21,346 nt of DNA from Ruminococcaceae bacterium UBA3329 (GTDB taxonomy: Bacteria > Bacillota > Clostridia > Oscillospirales > Acutalibacteraceae), in contig DERX01000025.1 of NCBI GenBank assembly GCA_002361875.1, forward strand, positions 1 to 21,346, in the 5' to 3' direction. This document shows, in pieces, positions 1-8,118 of the stretch. Position numbers and translations under genes: made by a program. Within the stretch, counting starts at the first letter, position 1. Each line of letters begins with the position of its first letter. The notes below the pieces were generated by a model, which made no database searches, was not told the origin of the DNA, and was given only the letters and a program-made list of their open reading frames with translations.

Positions 1-1331
1 TCACCGATAATCTTGATAGAGTCTTTGTTTGCGCCGACTGTACCGTCACCGCCGAGACCCCAGAACTTGCACTCAATTGTGCCATCTGCCGCAGTAATGG
101 GAGCAGCCTTTTCTTCGAGTGAAAGGTGAGTTACATCATCGTTAATGCCGATTGTGAACTGACGTGCAGGAGTTTCAGCATTAAGATGCTCATAAACTGC
201 AAAAATGCTTGCAGGGGGAGTATCCTTTGAACCGAGACCGTATCTGCCGCCGCAAACCTTAATGCCGTCTCTGCCCTGTTCGTTAAGAGCGGCAATAACG
301 TCAAGGAATAATGGCTCGCCGATTGAACCGGGTTCTTTTGTTCTGTCAAGAACTGCGATTTTCTTTGCAGTCTGGGGAATAGCGTCAACAAAATGCTTTG
401 TTGAGAAAGGTCTGTAAAGACGAACCTTAATAAGACCGACCTTTTCGCCCTTTGCCATAAGATAGTCGATAACCTCTTCAGCAACATCGCAAACCGAACC
501 CATTGCTACGATAACTCTTTCAGCATCGGGTGCGCCGTAGTAGTTGAAAAGCTTGTAATCTGTGCCGAGCTTTTCGTTAACCTTACCCATATACTCTTCA
601 ACAATACCGGGAACAGCGTTGTAATATTCGTTACAAGCCTCTCTGTGCTGGAAGAAGATATCGCCGTTTTCGTGTGAACCGCGCATAACGGGTCTTTCGG
701 GGTTAAGAGCGCGCTTACGGAATGCTTCAACAGCGTCCATATCGCACATCTCTTTAAGGTCTTCAAAATCCCAAACTTTAATTTTCTGAATTTCGTGTGA
801 TGTTCTGAATCCGTCAAAGAAGTTGATGAACGGAACTCTTGACTTGATTGTTGCAAGGTGAGCAACTGCGGCAAGGTCCATAACCTCCTGGGGATTTGTT
901 TCTGCAAGCATTGCAAAGCCTGTCTGGCGGCAAGCATAAACGTCGGAGTGGTCACCGAAAATGTTCAATGCGTGTGAAGCAACGCAACGAGCTGAAACGT
1001 GGAATACGCAGGGGAGTAATTCACCTGCAATCTTATACATATTCGGGATCATAAGAAGAAGACCCTGAGAAGCTGTATAAGTAGTTGTGAGAGCACCTGC
1101 CGCAAGAGAGCCGTGAACAGTACCCGAAGCGCCTGCTTCCGACTGCATTTCAGCAACCTTTACGGTTGTGCCGAAAATGTTTTTAAGACCCTGAGCTGAC
1201 CACTGGTCAACAAAGTCTGCCATGGGGCTTGACGGTGTAATAGGATAAATACCGGCTACTTCAGTGAATGCATAAGAAACATGAGCAGCGGCATTGTTAC
1301 CGTCCATAGTCTTTGATTTTCTGACTACCAT
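1..1331 (-). CDS. nifJ: Pyruvate:ferredoxin (flavodoxin) oxidoreductase, N-terminal part, truncated by window edge
   Basis: This enzyme oxidatively decarboxylates pyruvate to acetyl-CoA and CO2 in the cytoplasm and passes electrons to ferredoxin or flavodoxin. The frame is open without a stop from the ATG at 1331 to the left edge, giving about 443 residues of a family usually near 1,170. The translation begins MVVRKSKTMDGNNAAAHVSY and continues with the hallmark N-terminal thiamine-fold segments GIYPITPSSPMAD, VAEMQSEAGASGTVHG and TTYTASQGLLLMIPNMYKIAGE, then LDRTKEPGSIGEPLFLDVI further on. AAGGAGG at 1341-1347 supports the start. The gene is divergent from the CNNM gene and has its own promoter at 1395-1423. 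The remaining gamma, ferredoxin-like and C-terminal TPP domains lie outside the window. The family assignment is secure, but integrity of the rest cannot be judged. Confidence 0.96.
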   Translation of the reverse strand, partial: MVVRKSKTMDGNNAAAHVSYAFTEVAGIYPITPSSPMADFVDQWSAQGLKNIFGTTVKVAEMQSEAGASGTVHGSLAAGALTTTYTASQGLLLMIPNMYKIAGELLPCVFHVSARCVASHALNIFGDHSDVYACRQTGFAMLAETNPQEVMDLAAVAHLATIKSRVPFINFFDGFRTSHEIQKIKVWDFEDLKEMCDMDAVEAFRKRALNPERPVMRGSHENGDIFFQHREACNEYYNAVPGIVEEYMGKVNEKLGTDYKLFNYYGAPDAERVIVAMGSVCDVAEEVIDYLMAKGEKVGLIKVRLYRPFSTKHFVDAIPQTAKKIAVLDRTKEPGSIGEPLFLDVIAALNEQGRDGIKVCGGRYGLGSKDTPPASIFAVYEHLNAETPARQFTIGINDDVTHLSLEEKAAPITAADGTIECKFWGLGGDGTVGANKDSIKIIG

Positions 1332-1394
1332 GATTTATTTCCTCCTTGAATTGATTACAAAGTAATAGAAATGAAAATTTCTCATACATTTGAC

Positions 1395-1423
1395 ATTTTA
1401 ACACTTTTAAATTAAATTGTAAA
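1395..1423 (-). promoter_or_regulatory. Predicted sigma-A promoter for nifJ
   Basis: On the minus strand TTTACA (1418-1423) is followed after 17 bases by TAAAAT (1395-1400). This leaves a leader of about 55-60 bases before the nifJ ATG. The call rests on consensus match, ideal spacing and position only. Confidence 0.55.
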
Positions 1424-1503
1424 TATTTTTTTGAAGGGAATTTTGCCGTATTCAGGAATATTTTTGGGCAAAACGGACAAATGAGCAGTTCTTAAGGCTT
1501 TAC

Positions 1504-1532
1504 TTGACTAATTGCCTATTTTGTTATACAAT
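1504..1532 (+). promoter_or_regulatory. Predicted sigma-A promoter for the CNNM-queH pair
   Basis: TTGACT (1504-1509), a 17-base spacer and TACAAT (1527-1532) lie about 58 bases before the CNNM start codon. The strand and spacing fit the downstream gene. The site is divergent from the nifJ promoter in the same 259-base intergenic region, in which I see no other gene or RNA. Confidence 0.6.
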
Positions 1533-1590
1533 ATAAAAAGGTATATTTACCGAAAATATTTTTTTAAATTTAAAGGAGTAATTTTAGTCT

Positions 1591-2949
1591 ATGGACGCAG
1601 ACCCCGTGAGTATTATTCTTAAATTATTGGTACTCTTTATCTTGATTCTTGTAAACGCATTTTTTGCAATGAGCGAAATTGCCATTATTTCGCTTAATGA
1701 CAACAAGATTGAAAAAATGGCAGAGGACGGCGACAAAAAAGCCAAGCAGGTTTTAAAGCTTACTAAGGACTCAAGCGGATTTTTATCAACAATTCAAATC
1801 GGCGTAACTCTTGCAGGCTTTTTAACGAGTGCGACAGCTTCGCAGAGCTTTGCCGTTATGCTGACTGAAAAGTTAGCCGAAACAAGCATAGTGAATGTTA
1901 TTCCCGTAGGTGTAATAAGCGCCGTTTCAACCGTGCTTATCACCGTTATTATGTCTTATTTTTCACTTGTGCTCGGTGAGCTTACACCGAAAAAAATTGC
2001 AATGCACGCACCTGAAAAGGTTTCGTTTACGGTCGTTCCCGTATTGCTTTTTGTAAATAAAATTGCAAAGCCGTTTGTAAAGCTTCTGTCAGCTTCAACA
2101 AACGGACTTATCCGTCTTTTCGGCATTGACCCCAATGAGGACGAAGAGGTTGTGACTGAAGAAGAAATTCGAATGATGGTTGATGTTGGTCAGGAAAAGG
2201 GCGTTATTGAGGATGTCCAAAAGGAAATGATTAACAACATCTTCGAGTTTGACGATATGGATGTTGCAGGCGTTATGACCCACAGGACGGATATGGACTG
2301 TGTTGATTTTGACGACCCGCTTTCCGATATAATCAATATGTCCATTGAGTGCGGACATTCACGAATCCCTGTATATAAAGAGGATCAGGACAATATTGTC
2401 GGTGTAATTTACGTTAAAGACTTTTTAAAATATATCGGCACGTCAATTCCGAAATCCAAGTCGATAAAGGACTTTATCAGAGAAACCTATTATGTTCCCG
2501 AAACGAAAAAATGCTCCGAGCTTTTGAATGAAATGCTCGAAAAGCATGTTCAGCTTGCCGTTGTTGTTGATGAATACGGCGGCACGGCAGGTATTGTGAC
2601 GCTTGAGGATATTCTTGAGTCCATAGTCGGCAATATTCAGGACGAATATGACAACGAGGATGAGGAAATCTCAAAAATTGACGACAGCACCTTTACAGTT
2701 GACGGCATTACATTTATTGACGAGGTTGAAGAATTGCTCGGCGTTAAAATTCCCGACGGCGATTATGACACGCTAGGCGGATTTATAATAAGCCTGTTGG
2801 GCTATTTGCCGGACGGTAAAAATCAGGATATAGCACAGTATGAAAACATTAAATTCACCGTGCTGAATGTTGAAGAGAGAAGAATAGGCAAGGTAAAAGT
2901 TGAAATTTTGCCTGACGAAGCTGAAAATTCAGATGCAGATGACGAATAA
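1591..2949 (+). CDS. CNNM/HlyC (CorC) family membrane protein with CBS pair
   Basis: This is an integral membrane protein of the family called hemolysin C, TlyC or CorC, whose better-studied members take part in Mg2+ (or Co2+) transport. The 452 residues follow the family order. An N-terminal DUF21/CNNM membrane domain occupies about 1-190, with a first helix at about 8-30 and the motif FFAMSEIAIISLN. Two CBS domains follow (about 220-275, containing HSRIPVYKEDQDNIVGVIYV, and about 285-345, containing VVDEYGGTAGIVTLEDILE). The C-terminal CorC/HlyC domain is at about 365-440 (VDGITFIDEVEELLGV). CBS pairs usually bind adenine nucleotides. GGAG at 1575-1578 lies 12 bases before the ATG, slightly far. 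The last codons overlap the start of queH. The ion specificity and a role in haemolysis cannot be read from the sequence. Confidence 0.93.
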   Translation: MDADPVSIILKLLVLFILILVNAFFAMSEIAIISLNDNKIEKMAEDGDKKAKQVLKLTKDSSGFLSTIQIGVTLAGFLTSATASQSFAVMLTEKLAETSIVNVIPVGVISAVSTVLITVIMSYFSLVLGELTPKKIAMHAPEKVSFTVVPVLLFVNKIAKPFVKLLSASTNGLIRLFGIDPNEDEEVVTEEEIRMMVDVGQEKGVIEDVQKEMINNIFEFDDMDVAGVMTHRTDMDCVDFDDPLSDIINMSIECGHSRIPVYKEDQDNIVGVIYVKDFLKYIGTSIPKSKSIKDFIRETYYVPETKKCSELLNEMLEKHVQLAVVVDEYGGTAGIVTLEDILESIVGNIQDEYDNEDEEISKIDDSTFTVDGITFIDEVEELLGVKIPDGDYDTLGGFIISLLGYLPDGKNQDIAQYENIKFTVLNVEERRIGKVKVEILPDEAENSDADDE

Positions 2950-3562
2950 TATTAACTATCAGAAACAGCTTGATAAAATAATTCAGGGACTGGGCGAAAA
3001 CGCCCCGTCCCTGCTTTTGCATACCTGCTGTGCGCCGTGCAGCAGCTACTGCATTGAATATTTGTCGCAATATTTTAATATTACCGTGCTTTATTATAAC
3101 CCTAACATTTACCCAGAAAGCGAGTATGTCCACAGAAAGTCCGAGCAAATTCGGCTGATAGGCGAAATGAAAACGAAATACCCCGTAAAATTTATCGACT
3201 GTGATTTTGAAAGCGAAAAGTTTTATGAAACTGTAAATGGAATGGAAAATTGCCGTGAGGGTGGCGAGAGGTGCTTTAAATGCTACCGATTACGCCTTGA
3301 AAAGGCGGCAAATGTTGCGAGCCGAAACGGTTTTGATTATTTTACAACATCACTGACAATAAGTCCCCTTAAAAATGCCGCAAAAATCAATGAAATCGGC
3401 GAAGAACTAGCAAACGAATATAATGTTAAATTTTTACCGTCAGATTTTAAAAAGAAAGAGGGCTTTAAGCGTTCAATCGAGCTTTCAAAGGAGTATAACC
3501 TTTACCGCCAGAATTATTGCGGATGCGAATATTCTCAAAAGCGCCTTGAAAACGGCGATTGA
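2939..3562 (+). CDS. queH: Epoxyqueuosine reductase QueH (DUF208)
   Basis: QueH carries out the last step of queuosine synthesis, reducing epoxyqueuosine to queuosine at the wobble position of GUN-anticodon tRNAs. It replaces the unrelated cobalamin-dependent QueG. With the start at 2939 the protein has 207 residues. The family signature LLLHTCCAPCSSYC places the Cys pair at C30/C31. C112 and C115 in ERCFKC form the second half of the expected Fe-S site, and YCGCE near the C-terminus (C194, C196) is a likely redox pair. Other family blocks are FDYFTTSLTISPLKN and FLPSDFKKKEGFKRSIELS. The ATG at 2939 overlaps the CNNM stop by 11 bases and lacks a clear Shine-Dalgarno sequence, which suggests translational coupling. 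An in-frame ATG at 2933 and a longer frame from 2900 are less likely starts. A terminator follows. Confidence 0.93.
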   Translation: MTNNINYQKQLDKIIQGLGENAPSLLLHTCCAPCSSYCIEYLSQYFNITVLYYNPNIYPESEYVHRKSEQIRLIGEMKTKYPVKFIDCDFESEKFYETVNGMENCREGGERCFKCYRLRLEKAANVASRNGFDYFTTSLTISPLKNAAKINEIGEELANEYNVKFLPSDFKKKEGFKRSIELSKEYNLYRQNYCGCEYSQKRLENGD

Positions 3563-3589
3563 CAGAAAGTAACTTTTAATTAGAACAAT

Positions 3590-3623
3590 AAAAAATCCCG
3601 CTGATTTTTCAGTGGGATTTTTT
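3590..3623. terminator. Bidirectional intrinsic terminator between queH and trmB
   Basis: An A-run leads into a hairpin with arms ATCCC-g-CTGA and TCAG-t-GGGAT around a TTTT loop, followed by a T-run. The flanking A and T tracts make it usable from both strands, as expected between convergent genes. Confidence 0.85.
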
Positions 3624-3636
3624 ATGTCGGTATCAA

Positions 3637-4311
3637 TTATAAAATAGGCCTTGCCTCAAGTCTGTAAATCGGCATACCTTGCTCTGCGAATTTTTGCTCG
3701 TATTCGGTTACGATATTGCCTTCAAAATCGCTTTTATGTAAATCAAGCGAAATGTTATAAAGCGCAAATCCGTTTTGCGAAAAGCTTTCAAGTGAAAATT
3801 CAAATAAACCTTGATTGTCGGTCTTTTGCGCAATAAAACCGTCACTGCATAAAAGAGTTTTATATATTTCCAAGAAGCTTTTGTGCGTTAAGCGGTGCTT
3901 TTCATAAGTCTTTTTCGGAAACGGTGTGCTGAAATTAAGGTAAATTTCGCTGACGCTTTGCGGCTTTAAGAATATTGGAAGATATTCTGCTTTCATCTCT
4001 AAAAATCGGATATTGGAAAGTCCCATATTCTGTGCTTTTTCGCATGCCTTTACAAGTACGCCTGCCTCGCACTCAACAGCGAGTACATTTTTGTCGGGAT
4101 TTCTCTCGGCATAAGTACAGGCAAACTGACCCTTTCCGCACCCTATTTCAAGCACAAGGGGATTTGGGTTACCGAAAATCTCTTCCAAATCAAAATACTG
4201 ACGGTAATCCTTTATTTCATTAAGTTTAAATGTAGGCAGGGTATAGGGCAGGCGAAGCTCACTGCAGCTTTCACGCCGTTTTTCAAGATTTTTTGTTTTA
4301 CGTAATCTCAC
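3637..4311 (-). CDS. trmB: tRNA (guanine-N7-)-methyltransferase TrmB
   Basis: TrmB makes m7G46 in the variable loop of tRNA using S-adenosylmethionine. The 224-residue protein has the SAM-binding motif VLEIGCGKGQF (about 53-63), AVECEAGVL with the acidic ribose-binding position, and the C-terminal blocks KTDNQGLFEFSL (163-174) and NIVTEYEQKFAEQGMPIYRLE (199-219), all typical of the family. The start is GTG at 4311, the first codon that keeps the basic N-terminus MRLRKTKNLEKRRES. A weak GGTGAT lies just upstream. It is the last gene of the long minus-strand run, 54 bases after the acyltransferase-like gene. The usual FSDPWPKKRH motif reads FSTPFPKKTY, so the normally conserved Asp is Thr129. 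Despite this the family assignment is clear. Full activity is less certain. Confidence 0.9.
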   Translation of the reverse strand: MRLRKTKNLEKRRESCSELRLPYTLPTFKLNEIKDYRQYFDLEEIFGNPNPLVLEIGCGKGQFACTYAERNPDKNVLAVECEAGVLVKACEKAQNMGLSNIRFLEMKAEYLPIFLKPQSVSEIYLNFSTPFPKKTYEKHRLTHKSFLEIYKTLLCSDGFIAQKTDNQGLFEFSLESFSQNGFALYNISLDLHKSDFEGNIVTEYEQKFAEQGMPIYRLEARPIL

Positions 4312-4327
4312 TTAAATCACCGAAAAA

Positions 4328-4356
4328 ATAATACCACATTTTATTATAAAGTGCAA
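4328..4356 (-). promoter_or_regulatory. Predicted promoter just before trmB
   Basis: On the minus strand TTGCAC (4351-4356), a 17-base spacer and TATTAT (4328-4333) give a good sigma-A match. Transcription would start only about 10 bases before the GTG, producing a very short leader. It may be an internal operon promoter or chance in AT-rich DNA. Confidence 0.4.
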
Positions 4357-4365
4357 CGGGTTAAT

Positions 4366-5232
4366 TTATTTAAACAGACTTATTGTTCCGTAGCCGTTTC
4401 CTGTTTTACCGCCCGAGAGAATATGTGCTTTAGTGCGCCTTTGCAAATCAGTGATTTCGGGAAAATCTTTTATATCATCTGCGGATTTTATTTCCTTACC
4501 CCAAAGGCGTTTAACAATTTCAAAATTGTTGTGTTTTGCTCTGACCACGGTGTCGAATAAATCTGAAAACATTACTATGTTTTTATTGCAGTCCATAAAC
4601 AGAGTATTATTGGGGTCAAGGAGCCACGAATCGCACACAAAGCCGTCAAATTTGTATTCGGGAAAATATTTTTCGAAAAATCCTTTTGCCGAATTTATGC
4701 TGTCTTTGCATTTATCCAAGTACAGCGGTTCGCCCTCCGGAATGTGAATATTTAAAACAGGGCGGTGATTTTTTACGGTCAGTTGTCGAATTTTCAGCAA
4801 TGGTATGCCCGAAATTATGTAGTTTGTTTTATAAAACTGGTACTGCATTCTGCCGATTTTAAACAGCTCAAATTTAAAATGGTTATACAGCCAGCCGATG
4901 TTTTTAAGCCCGTCAATATTTTCCTCGCGTTTCAGTGTGTTTACCCAAACCGTGATGTCTGACATTGTGTCATAAAAAATTTCATCGGGAATATCTCTTT
5001 CGCTGTATTTTTCATAAACTTTTTGTGCAAGTATCAGCGATGCGGCAAGCAGCAGGGGAGCAAATTCTTTTGGGCTTTTGCGATATTCCGCAGAACAAAA
5101 AAGACAGCCCTTTGACAGTATTTTGTCCGCCAAAGCCTCGGCCCTGCCCGATTCAATGTGCGGCAGAGCGAGCTTTAAAGCGCTGTCATCAAGCTGTATC
5201 TTTTTTACTAAATTATCTAAAAACAGGTTCAT
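4366..5232 (-). CDS. Acyltransferase-like protein (NAT_N / GNAT_C type), function unknown
   Basis: The 288-residue protein resembles a Firmicutes family annotated as acyltransferase domain-containing, with an N-terminal helical NAT_N region (about 1-130) and a GNAT-like C-terminal domain (about 135-285). Supporting segments are the helical stretch LLLAASLILAQKVYEKYSERDIPD, then GWLYNHFKFELFKIGRMQYQ, LNIHIPEGEPL and FVCDSWLLDPNN. No signal peptide or membrane helix is visible, so it should be cytoplasmic. I do not see the classical Q/RxxGxG/A acetyl-CoA loop, so the donor and acceptor are unknown. The start ATG overlaps the U32 stop by four bases (ATGA-type junction), a sign of coupled translation. 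The family match is from memory of sequence patterns and is moderately sure. Confidence 0.65.
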   Translation of the reverse strand: MNLFLDNLVKKIQLDDSALKLALPHIESGRAEALADKILSKGCLFCSAEYRKSPKEFAPLLLAASLILAQKVYEKYSERDIPDEIFYDTMSDITVWVNTLKREENIDGLKNIGWLYNHFKFELFKIGRMQYQFYKTNYIISGIPLLKIRQLTVKNHRPVLNIHIPEGEPLYLDKCKDSINSAKGFFEKYFPEYKFDGFVCDSWLLDPNNTLFMDCNKNIVMFSDLFDTVVRAKHNNFEIVKRLWGKEIKSADDIKDFPEITDLQRRTKAHILSGGKTGNGYGTISLFK

Positions 5233-6449
5233 TTTTCTTTTCTCAGCATCGTTCCCGCAGGGAAAGTTAAATCGCTTTTAATTTTAAACTGCATCATTGG
5301 GTGGGGGAGTGAGTCAAGCTCATTTCCGTCAAGGTCAAAAATTTCGTCTGCTTTGAAAAATACGGGTGATTTGTGCGGCTCTAATGCATCAAGCGTTTCG
5401 CCCCTGCAAAATTTGTTTCTCTGTTCAGCGAAAATAAAACCGTCTTCACATTTTGTTACAACCGCCGCAATGTCGCAGTGGCGAATATAACCGCCCTCAA
5501 ATGAAATTTGTGCATTTTCATTCGGCGCATTAAAGTAAAACCCTGTGCAGTAGTCACGGTAGCTGACCTTATAGCACTCGTCGATTATCCATTGAGATGG
5601 TTTAAAATCGGGTGACGGATTTTGCATATATTCGTCAACAGCGGTTCTGTAAGCATTGGTAATAACAGCCGCATAGTAGGCGGATTTTGCTCTGCCCTCA
5701 ATTTTAAAACTGTTAATTCCCGCCGAGATAAGCTCGGGAATATGCTCAATCATACACATATCCTTTGAGTTCAATATGTAAGTACCGTTTTCAGTGTCAT
5801 CAATGGGGAAATACATTCCGTCACGCTTTTTCTCCATAATTGCGTATTCCCAACGGCAGGGTTGGGCGCACTCGCCCCTATTTGCATCTCTATTCAACAG
5901 GTAGTTAGATAAAAGGCATCTGCCTGAAAATGAAACGCACATTGCCCCGTGGACAAAACATTCAATTTCGAGCTCTTTCGGGATTTTGGCGCGTATTTCT
6001 GCAATTTCCGAGAGCGACAGCTCTCTTGCTGTCACAATTCTTGACGCACCCATATTATAAAATTCATTTGCCGTAACATAATTCACAATGCCTGCCTGCG
6101 TTGAAATGTGCACGGGAACGCGCGGGGCGTATTTTTTGCAAAGAGAAAGCACGCCTATGTCCGCAACAATAAAGCCGTCAACGCCTGCGTCCTCCCACTG
6201 CTCAAGGTAAGAGGGCAAAAGCGTAATTTCATTATTCCTCGGCAAGGTGTTCACCGTAAGGTACACCTTAACATTTTTACTGTGACATTTTTTAACTGTT
6301 TGTGATAATTCAACTGTTTTGAAATTCTCCGGAGCGGCACGCATCGTAAATGCGTCTGCACCGAGGTATACTGCGTCTGCGCCGAACATCAAAGCGGAGT
6401 CAAGTCGCTCACTGTCACCCGCAGGTGCTAATATTTCGGGTTTAATCAT
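5229..6449 (-). CDS. U32 family protein, likely tRNA hydroxylation protein TrhP-like
   Basis: U32 'peptidase' family proteins of this form include TrhP (YegQ; YrrN/YrrO in Bacillus), which with prephenate makes 5-hydroxyuridine at tRNA position 34, and RlhA, which hydroxylates 23S rRNA. The 406 residues begin with the family signature KPEILAPAGDSERLDSALMFGADAVYLG. They carry the U32 core ECFVHGAMCVSFSGRC and RGECAQPCRWEY, then NSKDMCMIEHIPEL and FKIEGRAKSAYYAA. C171, C178, C194 and C232 have nearly the same spacing as the four Fe-S ligands reported for the relative UbiU (C169, C176, C193, C232). It lies 17 bases after mltG, recalling yrrL-yrrM-yrrN-yrrO of B. subtilis. That context favours tRNA hydroxylation over proteolysis, but only one U32 gene is present and the yrrM methyltransferase is absent here. 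Confidence 0.88.
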   Translation of the reverse strand: MIKPEILAPAGDSERLDSALMFGADAVYLGADAFTMRAAPENFKTVELSQTVKKCHSKNVKVYLTVNTLPRNNEITLLPSYLEQWEDAGVDGFIVADIGVLSLCKKYAPRVPVHISTQAGIVNYVTANEFYNMGASRIVTARELSLSEIAEIRAKIPKELEIECFVHGAMCVSFSGRCLLSNYLLNRDANRGECAQPCRWEYAIMEKKRDGMYFPIDDTENGTYILNSKDMCMIEHIPELISAGINSFKIEGRAKSAYYAAVITNAYRTAVDEYMQNPSPDFKPSQWIIDECYKVSYRDYCTGFYFNAPNENAQISFEGGYIRHCDIAAVVTKCEDGFIFAEQRNKFCRGETLDALEPHKSPVFFKADEIFDLDGNELDSLPHPMMQFKIKSDLTFPAGTMLRKEK

Positions 6450-6466
6450 ACATTATCCTCGCCTTG

Positions 6467-8113
6467 TTACTGTGCGTTAACCTGTGCAATCTTTATGAGG
6501 TTCGCATCTTGTCGCTCCTGAGTCTCAGCCAAATAAATATTTTTCTTATTATCATGTGCAAAGAAATAGTATTGACTGTTTTCGGGGTTTAGAGCGGCTT
6601 CGATAGCCGCCTTGCCCGGATTGCAGATTGCACCTGCCGGCAGTCCTTCGCACTCATAGGTGTTGTAGCTGCTGATGTATCTGTTAAGATCGGATTTTGA
6701 CATAACTCTTGCCGAAATGGTGTTTGTAACGTAATCCTTGGTTGAATTGCACTGAAGAAGAGGATACAGACCTGATTTATTTAAACGGTTGTGAAGAACA
6801 GACGAAATCTGTGTAAACTGTTTTGCATTTGCACCCTCTTTTTCAATAATGGACGCAAGATTTATTACTTCGTCAACCGACATTCTCAATTCTTCTGCTT
6901 TCTTTGCATATTCATCGGTCCAATTCTGTTTAAATGCGTTAAGGAAGGCTCTGACAACCGTTGCAGGGTCAGCACCCTGCTCAAATTCGTATGTCGCAGG
7001 GAAGAAATAACCCTCAAGAATATGGTAGCAGTCTTTTTTTGAGTCAGCGCTCGGAATAAAATCGTATTCTTGGCTGAAATCAACTTCATCTATTGTTTTG
7101 TAAAGTGCGGATGCGGTACAGATGTTATTCTTTTCGAGCCTTTCAAAAATCTTGTCAATGGTGTATCCTTCGGGAATTGTAATGCTGATAAGCGCGCCTC
7201 TTGTACTGCTCGTTTTAAACCGTTTAATCATTTTTTCAATGCCCATATTTTCAGTGAAATAATAGACTCCGGGAAGGTAATTTTTATCGTTATATCCCAT
7301 TGCCTTAATGAAAACAGTGCAGAAAAGCTTGTTTTTGATAAGACCGCTGTCTTTTAATACAGAAACAGCCGCTTTTGTGTCTGCATCATTCGGCAGCACA
7401 ACCTCAACAGATTTTTCACTGTCTCTGCCAATTGCAAGAACATCGTTAACACAGCTTATAAGCATGACAGAAACAAAAATCGAAACGGCAAGACAAACCG
7501 CCATACCTATAAATAAAGTTTTATTGACCTTTAGTGCTGTAATAATATCCTTTTTATTTGTTGGAAGTTTTGCAAAAGCCTTGGAGCTTTTAAGCTTGGA
7601 GGCCTTTTTCTTAATATTCGCAGAGGTTTCGTTTGAAAAAACCTTTTCAATTACAGGCTTTTTGGAAAATTTTGGTTGAGTTTTACCCTTTTTAAATTCC
7701 ATTGTGTCATTTAACTTGCTGTTTTGTGCAGCACCTGCGTTGGAATTTTTATTTACATTGATTTCTTCGCTAAAGCTTTTAATCTGCCTAAGGTCGATTT
7801 TGCGTTTCTCGCTTGAAGAAATCTCTGTGTCTGCACGCTTTGCAGGGCGGGGGGCAGGCTTACGGGTAACGGTAGGCGGTGCTTGTTCTGTGCTTGCACT
7901 TTTCGGAGTTTCTATTACAGGTTTATTAACTGTCGGAGCGTGCGAAGGTCTTGTGTGTTTCTTTTGAGGTTCAGTTTGTTTAGCAGACCTCGGTGCATCT
8001 GCTTTTTGCTGTTCACGCCGTGTGTTTGCCCTGCTTGTAAGGCTTTCACCTGCATATTCATTTAAAAGATCGTCGTAACTTTTGTTGGAAAAATCATTTG
8101 AAAACTTGTCCAT
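6467..8113 (-). CDS. mltG: Endolytic murein transglycosylase MltG (YceG-like) with long cytoplasmic N-terminus
   Basis: MltG cleaves nascent peptidoglycan glycan strands at the outer face of the membrane and is thought to set strand length. The 548-residue protein has a polar Pro/Lys/Ser-rich region (1 to about 195), one membrane helix (about 199-221), a LysM-like part with the PNDADTKAAVSVLKDSGLI segment, and the YceG catalytic domain. The latter shows ITIPEGYTIDKIFERLE, LEGYFFPATYEF and NLASIIEKEG, with E424 matching the catalytic Glu of E. coli (E218), then LPAGAICNPGKAAIEAALNP. The family LQxDPTV motif reads LQCNSTKDY. Its Shine-Dalgarno sequence AAGGAGG (8122-8128) lies inside the last codons of the folate gene, five bases upstream. 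The N-terminal extension is much longer than in E. coli MltG (about 340 residues total). Confidence 0.95.
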   Translation of the reverse strand: MDKFSNDFSNKSYDDLLNEYAGESLTSRANTRREQQKADAPRSAKQTEPQKKHTRPSHAPTVNKPVIETPKSASTEQAPPTVTRKPAPRPAKRADTEISSSEKRKIDLRQIKSFSEEINVNKNSNAGAAQNSKLNDTMEFKKGKTQPKFSKKPVIEKVFSNETSANIKKKASKLKSSKAFAKLPTNKKDIITALKVNKTLFIGMAVCLAVSIFVSVMLISCVNDVLAIGRDSEKSVEVVLPNDADTKAAVSVLKDSGLIKNKLFCTVFIKAMGYNDKNYLPGVYYFTENMGIEKMIKRFKTSSTRGALISITIPEGYTIDKIFERLEKNNICTASALYKTIDEVDFSQEYDFIPSADSKKDCYHILEGYFFPATYEFEQGADPATVVRAFLNAFKQNWTDEYAKKAEELRMSVDEVINLASIIEKEGANAKQFTQISSVLHNRLNKSGLYPLLQCNSTKDYVTNTISARVMSKSDLNRYISSYNTYECEGLPAGAICNPGKAAIEAALNPENSQYYFFAHDNKKNIYLAETQERQDANLIKIAQVNAQ

Positions 8114-8118
8114 ATAAG

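Noticed and set aside
131..955. Two minus-strand open frames (131-487 and 506-955) with no known similarity
   Set aside because: They lie in a shifted frame inside the PFOR coding region, whose own frame is open from 1331 to the edge and gives a clear PFOR protein.
2900..2938. Longer start of queH at 2900
   Set aside because: The added residues lie wholly within the CNNM gene, have no ribosome site and do not resemble the family N-terminus.
5229..6449. Reading the U32 gene as a secreted collagenase
   Set aside because: There is no signal peptide, and the four-Cys pattern and mltG neighbourhood fit RNA-hydroxylation relatives better than an extracellular protease.
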